Shown here: piece by piece, positions 11,432 through 22,153 of the stretch
Layout of the letters: each line of letters begins with the position of its first letter
Numbering within the stretch: position 1 is the first letter of the stretch
The notes under the pieces: generated by a model
What the model saw: only the letters and a program-made list of their open reading frames with translations
Told to the model about the DNA's origin: nothing
The model's database searches: none
Origin: Vitis vinifera
Lineage: Eukaryota; Streptophyta; Magnoliopsida; Vitales; Vitaceae
Length of the DNA stretch: 64,000 nt
Assembly (NCBI RefSeq): GCF_030704535.1
Contig: NC_081808.1
Coordinates: 25,779,501 to 25,843,500 of the forward strand
Direction: 5' to 3'
Position numbers and translations under genes: made by a program

Positions 11432-14400
11432 ATGGCTGGTGGTAGTGCAATGGAGGCCTTACGGGAGAGGATGACTCAAATAGAAGAGGCGTTAGGAGAA
11501 TGGCCACGTGAGGATGACACTATGGCTTCGTGGGCAGAGCACACCATGGGAGAAGTCCAAGTGCAAAGGAGTCTATTGGAGTCCCATGACAATTTCTATG
11601 AGAAGAAATTGGCTAAGTTCAAAACCTAGATGCAGTCCCGGATTGATGACTTCAAGGAGACCTTGCAGTCCTATGGAGAAGACATTGCCATCCTTAAGAA
11701 GGCGGTGTTGCAGGGATCTGCCTCAGGCTCTAAAGCCCCTTCCAAACTTCGAGTCCCAGAGCCTAAAGGCTTTAATGGCAACAGAAACACAAAGGAACTG
11801 GAGAACTTTTTGTGGGACATCGAGCAGTTCTTTAAGGCTACTCATGTTCCTGATGGCGAGAAGGTTTCCATCACCAGTATGTATCTGACTGGTGATGCCA
11901 AACTATGGTGGCGAGCCAGGATGGAGGACGATGCAGAGTCAGGAAGGCCCCAAATCACCACTTGGGAGACTCTGAAGAAGGAATTGAAGGATCAGCTCCT
12001 TCCCACCAACACGGCTTGGGTGGCCAGGGAGGCACTAAAAAGGCTCAGACACACCGGATCTGTGAGGGAATATGTCAAGTAGTTCAGTTCCTTGATGCTG
12101 GACATTAAGAACATGTCCGAGGAGGACAAGTTGTTCAATTTCATGTTTGGGTTGCAAGGATGGGCTCAGACGGAACTCAGGAAGCAAGAGGTTCGTGATC
12201 TCCCTACTGCCATGGTTGCAACAGACTGCTTGGTGGACTACAAGATGGGTGGTGCCATCTCCACCACATAGAGACCCAGGTCAGAAGGGGGCAAGAAGGC
12301 TAAGATTGAGGGCAATACTAAGAAGTCTGGGTGGATGAAGCAGAACAAAAAGCCTGTTGTAGAAGGAAAACCAGTAGAGAAAACCACAAAGGTTGTGCAG
12401 CAGACCACTCGGATGACAGGATGCTTCATCTGCAATAGCCCCCATCGAGCCAAAGACTGCCCCAAAAGAGAGAAGCTCTCAGCCCTGGTGACTGCAGATG
12501 ACAAGGGAGACTCTGACCTAGACACTCCTCCTAGAGTCAATCCCCTACAACTTCTGAACATGATTCATGGTGAGACCCCAGTCCAGAAGTCTCCAATGCA
12601 TATTCATGCAATAGTGAATGGTGTGCAGGTGAAGGCCTTGGTGGATAGTGGTGCCACTCATAATTTCGTGACCACCAAGGAAGCAGCCAGGTTGGGACTA
12701 AAGTTGGAAGAGGACACTAGTAGGATCAAGGCAGTAAACAGCAAAGCTCAGAAAATCCAAAGGGTAGCAAAGAATGTCCTCATGCAAATTAGTGACTAGA
12801 AAGGTATGTGTAGCTTATTTTGTGTACCTTTGGACGATTTTGACTTGATCCTTGGGGTGGACTTCCTATTGAGGGCTAAGGTGGCCCTGATCCCACACCT
12901 TGGTGGGTTGATGGTGTTGGAAGAGAAGCAACCTTGCTTTGTGCAAGCTTTGAGGGCAAAGGATGGTGGCAAGGGCCAACTTGAGATGCTGTCTGCTATC
13001 CAATTGAAGAAAGGATTGAAGAGGGGCCAGGAGACCTATGTTGCAGCCTTGATCGAGATCAAGGAGAGACAGTCTATGGAAGTCCCTGATTCAGTCGTCA
13101 GTATCCTTAAGGAGTTCAAGGATGTCATGCCTGCAGAACTCCCCAAGGAACTGCCACCACGGCAACCTATTGGCCACAAGATAGAGTTGATGCATGGAAT
13201 TAAGGCTCCAGCACAAGCCCCTTACAGAATGTCCCCTGTAGAGCTGCTGGAATTACGTAAGCAGTTGAAGGAGTTGTTGGATGCATGCTTGATCCAACTC
13301 TCAAGGGCCCCATATGGTGCACTAGTGCTCTTCCAAAAGAAGCATGATGGCTCTCTCCACATGTGCTTGGACTACAGAGCACTCAACAAGGTGACCATAA
13401 AAAACAAGTACCCGATTCCCTTGGCTGTTGAGCTATTTGACAGATTGTCAAAAGCTTCTTACTTCACCAAGTTGGACTTGAGATCAGGTTATTGGCAAGT
13501 GCGGATTACAATAGGAGATGAGGGGAAAACGACTTGTGTAACTCGGTATGGCTCATACGAGTTCCTGGTAATGCCTTTTGGATTGACCAATGCCCCTGCT
13601 ACTTTCTGTAATTTAATGAATGATGTTCTGTTTGACTATTTGGATGCATTCGTGGTAGTGTATCTAGATGACATTGTTGTTTATAGCAAGACACTAACAG
13701 AACATGAGAAACACTTGAGATTGGTGTTCCAGAGATTGAGGGAAAATAGGATTTATGTGAAGCCAAAAAAATGTGAGTTTGCTTAGGAGGAGATCATATT
13801 TCTAGGACATAAGATCAGTGCAGGACTGATCAGGATGGACAAGGGCAAGATGCAGGCTATTATGGAGTGGTTAGTCCCTACCAAAGTGACGGAGCTGCGG
13901 TCCTTCCTTGGCTTGGCCAACTACTACAGAAGGTTCATTAAGGGGTATTCAAAGATGGTGTCTCCCCTTACTGACCTATTGAAGAAGGACAATTAGTGGG
14001 ATTGGAGCATGCAGTGTCAGATGGCTTTTGAAAGCCTGAAGGAAGCCATCTCCACTGAGCTTGTGCTGTGGTTGCCAGATTTGGACTTACCCTTTGAAGT
14101 CCAAACTGATGCCTTTGATAGAGCTTTGGGTGGAGTCTTGGTGCAAGAAGGGCACCCTGTGGCGTTTGAGAGCAGGAAGCTGAACAATGCTGAGCAGAAG
14201 TACTCCACTCACGAGAAGGAGATGACTGTTGTGGTTCACTGCCTACAGTAGTGGAGACACTACTTGCTAGGGAGTATCTTTACAGTGGTCACTGACAATG
14301 TGGCCAATACCTTCTTCAAAACCCAGAAGAAGTTGAGCCCTAGGCAAGCATGGTGGCAAGAGTTTCTGGCCGACTTCAGATTTGAGTGGTTGCATAGACC

Positions 14401-15528
14401 AGGGAGACATAACACTGTAGATGATGCCTTGAGTAGGAGAGAAGTGATTGCCTACATCACAGCCCTCTCAGAAGTCATCTCGGACTTCAATGAGAAAATC
14501 AAATAAGCTGCGGAGTAGGATGCTGCATATGGCAAGCTGAAGCAGCAAGTGAAGGAGAGTGTGATTAAGAGGTATTGGCTAGAAGGTGACCTCCTTGTGG
14601 CAAAAGGAGGAAGATGGTATGTCCCTACAGGCGGCCTAAGAAAGGAACTGTTGCGGGAAACTCACGATGCGAAATGGGTAGGTCATCCCGGAGAAGAAAG
14701 GACTCTGGCCTTATTAGCCAGATCCTATTACTGGCCTAAGATGGGTGAGGACGTGCAGGCCTATGTGAAGTCTTGCTTGGTTTGTCAATTAGACAAGACT
14801 GAAAGGAAGAAGGCTGGAGGGTTGCTACAGCCCCTCCCCATTCCAGAGAAACCTTGGGAAAGCATCTCCATGGACTTCATCATTGGATTTCCAAAGGTTC
14901 GTGATTTTAAATCTGTCTTTGTTGTTGTGGATAGATTTTCAAAATATGTTGTTTTTATACCTACCCCTGATGCTTGCCCTGCGGAGGAAGCGGCTAAACT
15001 ATTCTTTAGCAACGTTGTCAAGCACTTTGGGTTATCGCGGGACATAGTCAGTGATCGGGATACAAGATTTACAGGCAAGTTTTGGGTTGAGTTGTTCAAA
15101 CTCTTAAGCTCAGAGTTGAAATTCTCCACATCCAACCATCCTCAGACTGATGGGCAGACAGAGAGGATCAATGCCTTACTAGAGGAATACCTCAGACACT
15201 ATGTGACGACAACACAGAAGAATTGGGTGGACTTGATGGACACTGCACAGTTGTGTTACAACTTGCAGAGAAGCTCAGCAACAGGGATGAGTCCCTTTGA
15301 GTTAGCCATTGGGGTATTGCCTCGAATGCCTCTGGAGGTGGCAAGGCAGAAAGCAGGAGGTAACAACCCTGCAACTTATAAGATGGCGCAGTCCCGACAA
15401 GAGATGCTTGATGAAGCCTAGGACAGTCTGGAGAAGGCAGCCAGACGCATGAAGAAGTATGCAGACCGGAATAGAAGACCCTTAGAATTTCAAGTTGGGG
15501 GACAGGGTCCTCCTGAAATTGACTCCTG
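11432..15528 (+). pseudogene. gag-pol polyprotein pseudogene (Ty3/gypsy)
   Basis: One reading frame runs from the ATG at 11432 and keeps the same frame throughout. Order: gag with a predicted coiled coil and a CCHC zinc knuckle (CFICNSPHRAKDC); aspartic protease (LVDSGATHNF); reverse transcriptase ([21 protein letters not shown]); RNase H (QTDAFDRALGGVL); integrase with its HHCC zinc domain (CLVCQ) and DDE core (VVVDRFSKYV, SDRDTRF, HPQTDGQTERIN). The frame is broken by TAG at 11627, 12080, 12269, 12797, 13784, 13994, 14249, 14516 and 15419 and by TAA at 14504. One extra G in the G-run at 15497-15501 shifts the frame in GDRVLLKLTP. The reading then stops because the sequence jumps into LTR sequence at about 15529, so the chromodomain region is absent. 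It is a dead copy with otherwise well-conserved residues. Confidence 0.92.
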
Positions 15529-16453
15529 AATCGTTGGCCACAGATGTTCTCCGGATAAGCGTTACCGAAGGATCCAGACATGTCTGCCCTGGAAAATTGA
15601 ATCGTCCTCATTTCCCATCCGGCGATAGAATTCCGGATGTGAGATATCTAGGTGGAATGAGTGTGAATTTCCGTCCGGGTGGAATGGGCGATGCCACATG
15701 TCGCAAGGGGTCGTCTGTGTGTCCAAGGGAGAGGGAGCCACGCGGCACTTTTTAGGGAGGATCCCATAGTAGGTGGTTGTGCAAGCAGTTCAAGGTGGTT
15801 CTGGGCGGTTGCATAACCACCAAGGAAAAACTGCAGGGTGAGTCTTTTAAAAGGGCTCCTGCAGCCTTGAGATGAGAGAGAGGGAGAAGAGGGAAAGTGT
15901 CTCTGAATGCTTGGGATGTAAGCATTGCTCTCTGACTCAAGGAAGAGTCTTTTAAAAGGGCTCCTGCAACCTTGAGATGAGAGAGAGGGAGAAGAGGGAA
16001 GTGTCTCTAAATGCTTGGGATGTAAGCATTGCTCTCTGACTCGGGGAAGAGTCTTTTAAAAGGGCTCTTGCAGCCTTGAGATGAGAGAGAGGGAGAAGAG
16101 GGAAGTGTCTCTGAATGCTTGGGATGTAAGCATTGCCCTCTAACTCGAGGAAGAGTCTTTTAAAAGGGCTCCTGCAGCCTTGAGATGAGAGAGAGAGAGA
16201 AGAGGAAAAGTAATCTCTGAATGCTTGGGATGTAAGCATTGCTCTCTGACTCAGGGAAACAATTTTGTATCTTGTAGTTGAGATTAATACAAGTTGGGAA
16301 GGATTTTCTATAACCTCGTTGTGTCCCTGTTTCCTTTGGTTTGCTATTGTTTGTGTGCGTTTTGAGAAGGCTGTGAAGAAAGGTTGGCTAAGGAAGGGTC
16401 CTTAGCACCGCGCACCAGGTGAAAAATTTAAGGTGATTTTCGAGGGTGTGACA
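15529..16453 (+). repeat. Truncated 3' LTR of the Ty3/gypsy element
   Basis: Aligns with the 5' LTR from aatcgttggcca onward and ends GGGTGTGACA at the target duplication ctagc. The first 318 bp of the LTR, the polypurine tract and the end of pol are missing, joined seamlessly after the LLKLTPE codons. It has one 48-bp unit and four 104-bp units. Confidence 0.88.
15840..16250 (+). repeat. 104-bp tandem repeat, 4 copies (3' LTR)
   Basis: Four direct copies of the same 104-105 bp unit as in the 5' LTR. The cttttaaaag anchors are at 15844, 15949, 16053 and 16157. The two LTRs therefore differ by one unit. Confidence 0.9.
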
Positions 16454-16921
16454 CTAGCCATGCTTGCTGAGATGATGAACAGGAAAGCAGGTTATGGCTT
16501 GCAAAAGAAGAGAAAAGAAAAAGAGGTGAGGAGAAGGTTACTGGATAGCAGGAGAGGAACGAGGTGAAAAAGGGCTTATTCTCAGTTGCTCCTGGTTATT
16601 ACTTCCTGGATTGGTATGCGGATAGCTAGTCACTTATACGTTTTTTTTTTTGCTAAAAACTAAGTTGTTGGTGAACTCGGGTATTGATTCTTCCTGCTTT
16701 GTTTATGCTATCATGCTTATGTGTTGCTCTGTTTCGGTGATATTTTTTTGCCGAAAATCTTGACATTGTTAACATTGCCTTTAAAATCTATTTTGGTGTC
16801 TCTCCTGGCTTGCAAGCTTAATGTTGTTTGTTTCAAATCACTTGCCTTTTTTTTTGTCTTTGTTTGTTTTTCTTTGCTTTTGTTGTGAACTCCCCTATTC
16901 TGGCCTCTTTTCTCCCACCCC

Positions 16922-17450
16922 TTGGAGCTAGTTGTAGCTGACGAACCCCTAAAGAGGAGAACTGAATCAGTGCCAATCCAAAGCGTGTCTTACGCTATGA
17001 AACCGAAATACCAATCCCCACCCAGCTCGGAGAATCTTCAACCCCAAGCACCATCGCTGAAGTCGCCGCTCCCATGGCGATCGAGGCAGCCCGAGTCTGA
17101 CTGGGACAGCGCAGAGAGTCGCTTGATGTGGACTCGAGAAGGCATGCAGTACGTGAAAGACACACCTTCAATCTCGCTTGTGTCGTATTCGACCCGAGTG
17201 GCGCCATTGCTAGAGGGCCAAGTCACCGTAGAGACAGAGGCGGAGGCGGAGGAGGCAGTGGGGAAGGAGTACGTGGACGCGCCAAGAAGGCGATGCGCGT
17301 CGGCTGCCATTCTCTGACAGTTATTCCGACGTGGTGACGTCGCCGCTGCCGCCGTGGGGAGGTGGCGAAGGTACTGAAGCCAGGCGCGGGGAGGGGCAAG
17401 CTGTGAAGAAGATGAAGTTTGGGCTTGGGCTTGAGTTGGGGCATTAGGCC
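16922..17450 (+). pseudogene. GC-rich gene-like fragment inside the Tat-like LTR
   Basis: This GC-rich block stands out from the AT-rich LTR around it. The plus strand has an open frame to 17317 (SRLMWTREGMQYVKDTPS, TRVAPLLEGQVTVE). Changing frame after the stop continues plausibly (DSYSDVVTSPLPPW, then AVKKMKFG, then a stop), which suggests a coding relic with one frameshift. I do not recognise the protein. It could be a captured host exon or an old exon-like part of the LTR. The minus strand is also open over 17038-17631, so base composition alone could explain the frames. Confidence 0.35.
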
Positions 17451-17639
17451 CAATTTTGTGATGGAGATAGGTTTTGGACTTACCTATGTTGGTTTTTGGT
17501 TTTGGGCTTGCCCATGATGGCTTTGGTTTTGGGCTTAAGTTGGAGCCCAGGCCCAAGTTTGCTGATAGAAGGCCCCATTGCTCCTTATGTTGGCCACTCT
17601 CATGGCCCAAGTCCATGATGAGTGAACCCATTTAGCTAC

Positions 17640-19200
17640 TTCATGTCTAAATAAGTTTTAAATCTCTAATCTTAGTAAATTATTAACTTATTCATACATT
17701 TTCATTTCTTTTTTTTTTATCTTATTTTATCTTCACCAATTTAGTTAACTCAAACTTAAAGACAATTAAAAGACAAAGTATTATTGTTAATTATATTGTT
17801 ATCTCGAAATTTATACTATTCAATTTCACTAGCTTGAACATTATGATCGTTAAATATTATTATTATTTCGTATGTATCTATTTATCATCTTTTAAAATCT
17901 CATTCGTTAAAGCCTAATTCTAATTCTTCAAAAATCCAACATCCCCAATTTAATTTTTAATCTCGAAATTCATACTATTCAATCTCGTTCGTTTAAATAT
18001 AATGTTTGTCAATTATTATTATTATTATTATTTCACATGTATCTATTTATCATTTTTTTAAAATCTCATTCATTAAAGTTAAATTCTAATCCTTCAAAAA
18101 TATCATGCTTTAATTTAATTCTTCAAATACTTGTTTAAATCTTATTTTCATAAATCGAATCATTATCCCATATTTATTAGTTATTCAAAGTTAAATCCAT
18201 AAAAAAATCTCATGTCTTAATTTAAATTTTCAAATATTCGTTTAAATCTTATCTTCATCAATTAGAATTATTATCCTATATTCATCTATCTATCTAGTCT
18301 AATCCTTCAAAAATCCTATGTTTTAATTTAATTCTTCAAATATTTGTTCAATTCTCATTTTCATCCATTAGAATTATTTATCCCACACTATCCAGCTATT
18401 TAAAGTCCAATTCTTCAAGAACCCAACGTTCTAATTTAATTTTCAACCCTAAAAATTCCACTATTCCTTTTTATTCATTTAAATGTTATTTTCGTTAATT
18501 AGTATTATTATCCTATATTAGTTTATTTATTTAAAATCCAATTCTTCAAAGGTCCAATGCCCTAATTTCATTTTCCAAGTCCTAAAAATTCCACTATTCG
18601 TCTAAATGTCATTTTCGTTAATTAGGAATTATTGTCTCATATTTATTTATTCAAAGCCTAATCCTTCAAAAATCTAATGTCATAATTTAATTTTCAATCC
18701 TAAAAATTCCACTATTCGTCTACACGTTATTTTCGTCAATTAGAAACTCTATACTTGTTTATCTCTTTTAAAAATCTCAATCATTGAACTTAATTTTCAA
18801 CCCTAAAAATTCCACTATCCTTTTTTATTCATTTAAGTGTTATTTTTGTCAATTAGTATTATTACCCTATATTAGTTTATTTATTTAAAATCTAATTCTT
18901 AAAAAACCTCATGTCTTAATTTAATTTTTCAATTCTAAAAATTCTACAATTCGTTTAAATGTTATCCTCATCAATTAGAATCATTATCCCATATCTGTTT
19001 AAAGTCCAATCTTTCAAAAACCCCATGTCATAATTTAACTTTCAATCCCAGAAATTCCATTATTCGCCTAAATGTTATTTTCAGTAATTAGAATTCTTAT
19101 ACCAAAGATCCCATCCCTGAATAAATTCTTAAGTTTTCAATATCTAAATTCACATCTTCAAATCTCTAAAATCCCAATTTTCTTTAAATAACCTTCGAGA
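17640..19200. repeat. AT-rich degenerate tandem-like region of the Tat-like LTR
   Basis: A loosely repeated phrase (variants of ttcaaaaatccaat, taatttaattttcaa, cctaaaaattccactatt, ttcgtcaattag) recurs roughly every 100-150 bp. The same kind of sequence, reverse complemented, fills about 50940-52150 in the LTR of the minus-strand relative. It appears to be an LTR-internal expansion and not coding. Confidence 0.6.
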
Positions 19201-19836
19201 CTCCAATTTTTCAAATGAATTTCAAAAATCCGATTTTCTCTCGAATAGCTTTAATTCCATTTTGGTCTTCAAACAATCTTTTACTCCTCTTGATTTTAAT
19301 AAGCATGAACGAATTTTTCATAATTCCAAATAATGGAATTTATGAGATTAATTCATGTAAAATAAACGGGTTTTGGTGGGAACCCAACATAAGTGAATTT
19401 ATAATTGATTGATTGTTTGATTGATTTAATTGACATGCATGATTGATGTTATTCTGCTTTATGACATGATCGAAATTATTTCTTAATTGTGCATTAACCT
19501 CACTTTTTGATAAGCTTATTGTGGTTCGTCGCCCAGGTACGTATCTATTCCCATTCTGGTCTTTCTATATACATGTTTTGATTCTCATATGTGCATGATA
19601 GTTCCGGGTATTCATTGTTTTCCTCATCAATTGCTACATCAGCTCCATTTTATTAGTAGGGACCCGTTTCTAGGGACTTAGAGGGGTGCTACGGTCTTTA
19701 CCATATCTTTCCAATAAGTAACCTGACCCCCGAGCCCGATTCGGTTTTTCGCAAACCATCTTTTCCGAAATAAGAAGTCACACTTAGGGTTTTCTTTCTT
19801 ATTTTGTTTACCCTTTAAAAATAAAACAAAAATAAG

Positions 19837-19847
19837 TGGCGACTCCA
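19837..19847 (+). other. Primer-site-like motif inside the Tat-like LTR
   Basis: TGGCGACTCCA lies 99 bp before the LTR end. The same 11 bases form the core of the true primer-binding site just outside the related LTR at 50236-50246, and recur inside the other two LTRs at 50338-50348 and 61357-61367. Confidence 0.7.
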
Positions 19848-21300
19848 AGTCATTTTCTTAACAAATAAAAATCATTTTTTCAAATCAAATTAACATCGAG
19901 CATGTCATCGAGTGGAAAACGTATGAGCCGAAATGCAGGGTCCATAGTAGGTTTTAATTTAATTTAAGTATATAAAGAAATAAATAGGGAGGGTAAGATT
20001 AGGAAATAAAATGAATTTTCCAATAATTTGGAAACTCATTAAATTAATTTATTATTGTTTAGTAAGTTAAAAATAATATTGGGCAGTAATAATATTAGCA
20101 AGAGAAATTAATTAGGATTCCTAATACTAAATAAAATATTTTTAGGATTATCAAATTTTTACCAATTGTATATGATATTATGTTAGGTGATGAGTAAATA
20201 CTTCAAATTTTTTAGCACTTCTTCAAGATAAGGGAAATTAATGTAGATTTTTATAAAAGAAAATAATTTTTTTTATATTGTATTTTGAAATGTGTAAAAA
20301 TATTATTTTTATTTTTACTCATGGATCAAATATGTGTTTTTGTATGAAAAATACATTTGAGAATTTTCTTTGTTTATGAAAAATGAAAAATGAAATTTTT
20401 TGGAGATATGATATTTTGTTTTGCAAGTTTGAATTAATGAAATAAAGTATTTGACTTTGATTCCTATGACCCTAGTAAACGGAATATAATTATTGACATT
20501 TCTATGGCCCTAATCAACAGGTTATAATTGTTGACCTTATGACTCTAGTCATTGGGTTATAATAGTTGACCTTATAGCCCTAGTTAACGGGTTATAATTG
20601 TTGACATTTGGTTTTGTTCACCTTAAATGAAACAAATTTGAAACTAGTTACTCAATTGTGAAGTCTCATCAAATTGGGCACCATTTGTCATACAATAATC
20701 AGAGTAAATATATTTTGAATATATTTGATTTGGTAGTTTTGAAATGGATATGAGGAAGTTTTGTTGAAAAGTTTGAATGTATTAGTATTTTGAACTCAAA
20801 AGTTTTTATGAAAATAAGTATATGTTATATCTCTTATTTGCAAGCATGATTGAAAATGTTTGATCTATGAAACTGTATTAATGTTTCTTATTGGGCCTTG
20901 AGTTCGTCTCCTTTTGTTGATAATCTTTCAGGTAACCTCAGTTCGGGTGATGAGTGACCGTTAAGAGGGAAATTTGGCTTTATTAAGACATTTGTTTAAA
21001 CTCTCTTTATTTTGGACATTATTTAGATGTTAAAACTTAATTCTTGTTTGAATTATGTTGATTTTAAAGTTATTTGAACAATAACACTTTAGTTGATGTA
21101 TTAGTTTTTTGTTTTTTTTTTTAAAGTTGATACTTGGAGATTTTAGAATTTTTTTCATACTATTTCGAATAGGAATTTGGTAATTGGTAAATTTTCAATT
21201 ATAATACGAATGTTTATGTCGTTTCCACTTTGAGCCTTTAGGCTTGAGGTATGAAATGACCGTCATACACTTGGAGTAGGTTTTGGGGCGTGACAATCAT

Positions 21301-22153
21301 ATAGTATTATTAACATAGACAAAAAAGAAATGAATCCAAAAAAAAATGTCAATAACAATCAAGTTAATCGCACATCTCAAAGCTTTTGATTTCGACCTTT
21401 GGTAAATATTTTAAGCTACCTCTTGGAGTTATCCAAGTAGGAAGCCAGCATCACAATTGGCTAGTTATGGATTCAATGCCTACTTGATAGCACCATTAAT
21501 TAAGGAATGTCAAATGTGTAATATAGATTTTGTTGCTTTGCATCTGGAATTCTGTTACTTACTCTGTATCTAGCATGCGAATCACATTATTTCATTCTTA
21601 ATCCTATTTGTTTATATTATGATCTTATATGTTTGTGTAAATCACATTATTTTAATCTTAATCTTAATCACATATTATGATCTTATATGTTTGAATATAT
21701 CTTTATTCGATGATTCATAGACGTTAAATTAAATGACCCATATTTAAACTTTGGAAAAAACCAATTTGGTACCTAGGATTGCATGCATAATCCCATAAAT
21801 GTACATTTACATGATGGTGATGCAATACACAAGTGGAATAGTTTGTTTTCCAGAACTAGTAGGATGTCAACAGGTCGGCCCCATCAGAAAATGCAGCACA
21901 TTGTGAACATAATTCATGAAAGCAAATTGTAACGTAGGGAATGATGGGGGAAGGATTCTTATTCAGAATTGAAGCATATCCAACAGCCAAATGCAGAGGA
22001 AAGACAACTAACTATATGTGACTGCTTATCTTAGTAGTGGGATAAAATTAGGGTGTTATTTCTTGTCTAAGCAGTTACACCATGATAAGGCATATCACTA
22101 AAGGGATCAACAAGAGATGAGGGACTGAACTGCTCAATGCAAGTAAAATCCGT
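21301..22153. other. Intergenic, AT-rich, no gene seen
   Basis: Sequence between the LTR nest and the 3' end of the DGAT2 pseudogene. A short phrase (aatcacattatttt...cttatatgttt) is locally duplicated at about 21580-21690. No ORF of note. Confidence 0.4.

Larger units (their letters stand above)
10219..16453 (+). mobile_element. Ty3/gypsy LTR retrotransposon, defective, nested in the Tat-like LTR
   Basis: The element has a 5' LTR (10219-11406), a primer-binding site, one gag-pol frame in the order protease, RT, RNase H, integrase, and a 3' LTR remnant (15529-16453). Target duplications ctagc flank it at 10214-10218 and 16454-16458. Domain order and the GDRVLLKLTP motif after integrase place it with Ty3/gypsy elements, probably the chromovirus group, but the expected chromodomain is deleted. 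It cannot encode its own proteins: ten in-frame stops, one frameshift and a 3' deletion are visible. Confidence 0.9.
10065..19946 (+). mobile_element. Tat/Ogre-like solo LTR inserted in the outer LTR
   Basis: The LTR begins TGTAGACCCC at 10065 and ends GGGTCCATA at 19946 (TG...TA; the relatives end CACA, so one C to T change is likely). Flanks are identical 5-bp duplications gtagg (10060-10064 and 19947-19951). Without the nested element at 10219-16453 and its extra target copy it is about 3.6 kb. Its start matches the start of the minus-strand LTR ending at 54264 (both have catgggacgtgtag). Its last 300 bp (ttagaggggtgctac, aagtggcgactccaa) match the ends of the LTRs at 50250 and 61439. No internal region is present, so it is a solo LTR. 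Confidence 0.8.
9273..21295 (+). mobile_element. Outer solo LTR (Ty3/gypsy-type), split by nested insertions
   Basis: The LTR begins TGTAAATCTCAAACCC at 9273 and ends GGGGCGTGACA at 21295. It is flanked by identical 5-bp target duplications atcat (9268-9272 and 21296-21300). Its own sequence is 9273-10064 plus 19952-21295, about 2.1 kb; the rest is a later insertion with one extra target copy. No internal retroelement sequence belongs to it, so it is a solo LTR. Tandem-like phrases (ctagttaacgggttataat and variants) occur at about 20470-20600. The superfamily is inferred from the TG...CA ends, the 5-bp duplication and the GGGGCGTGACA terminus. Confidence 0.7.

Noticed and set aside
15192-15611. 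Minus-strand 139-codon frame in the integrase region
   Set aside because: Shadow of the gag-pol frame and the LTR junction.
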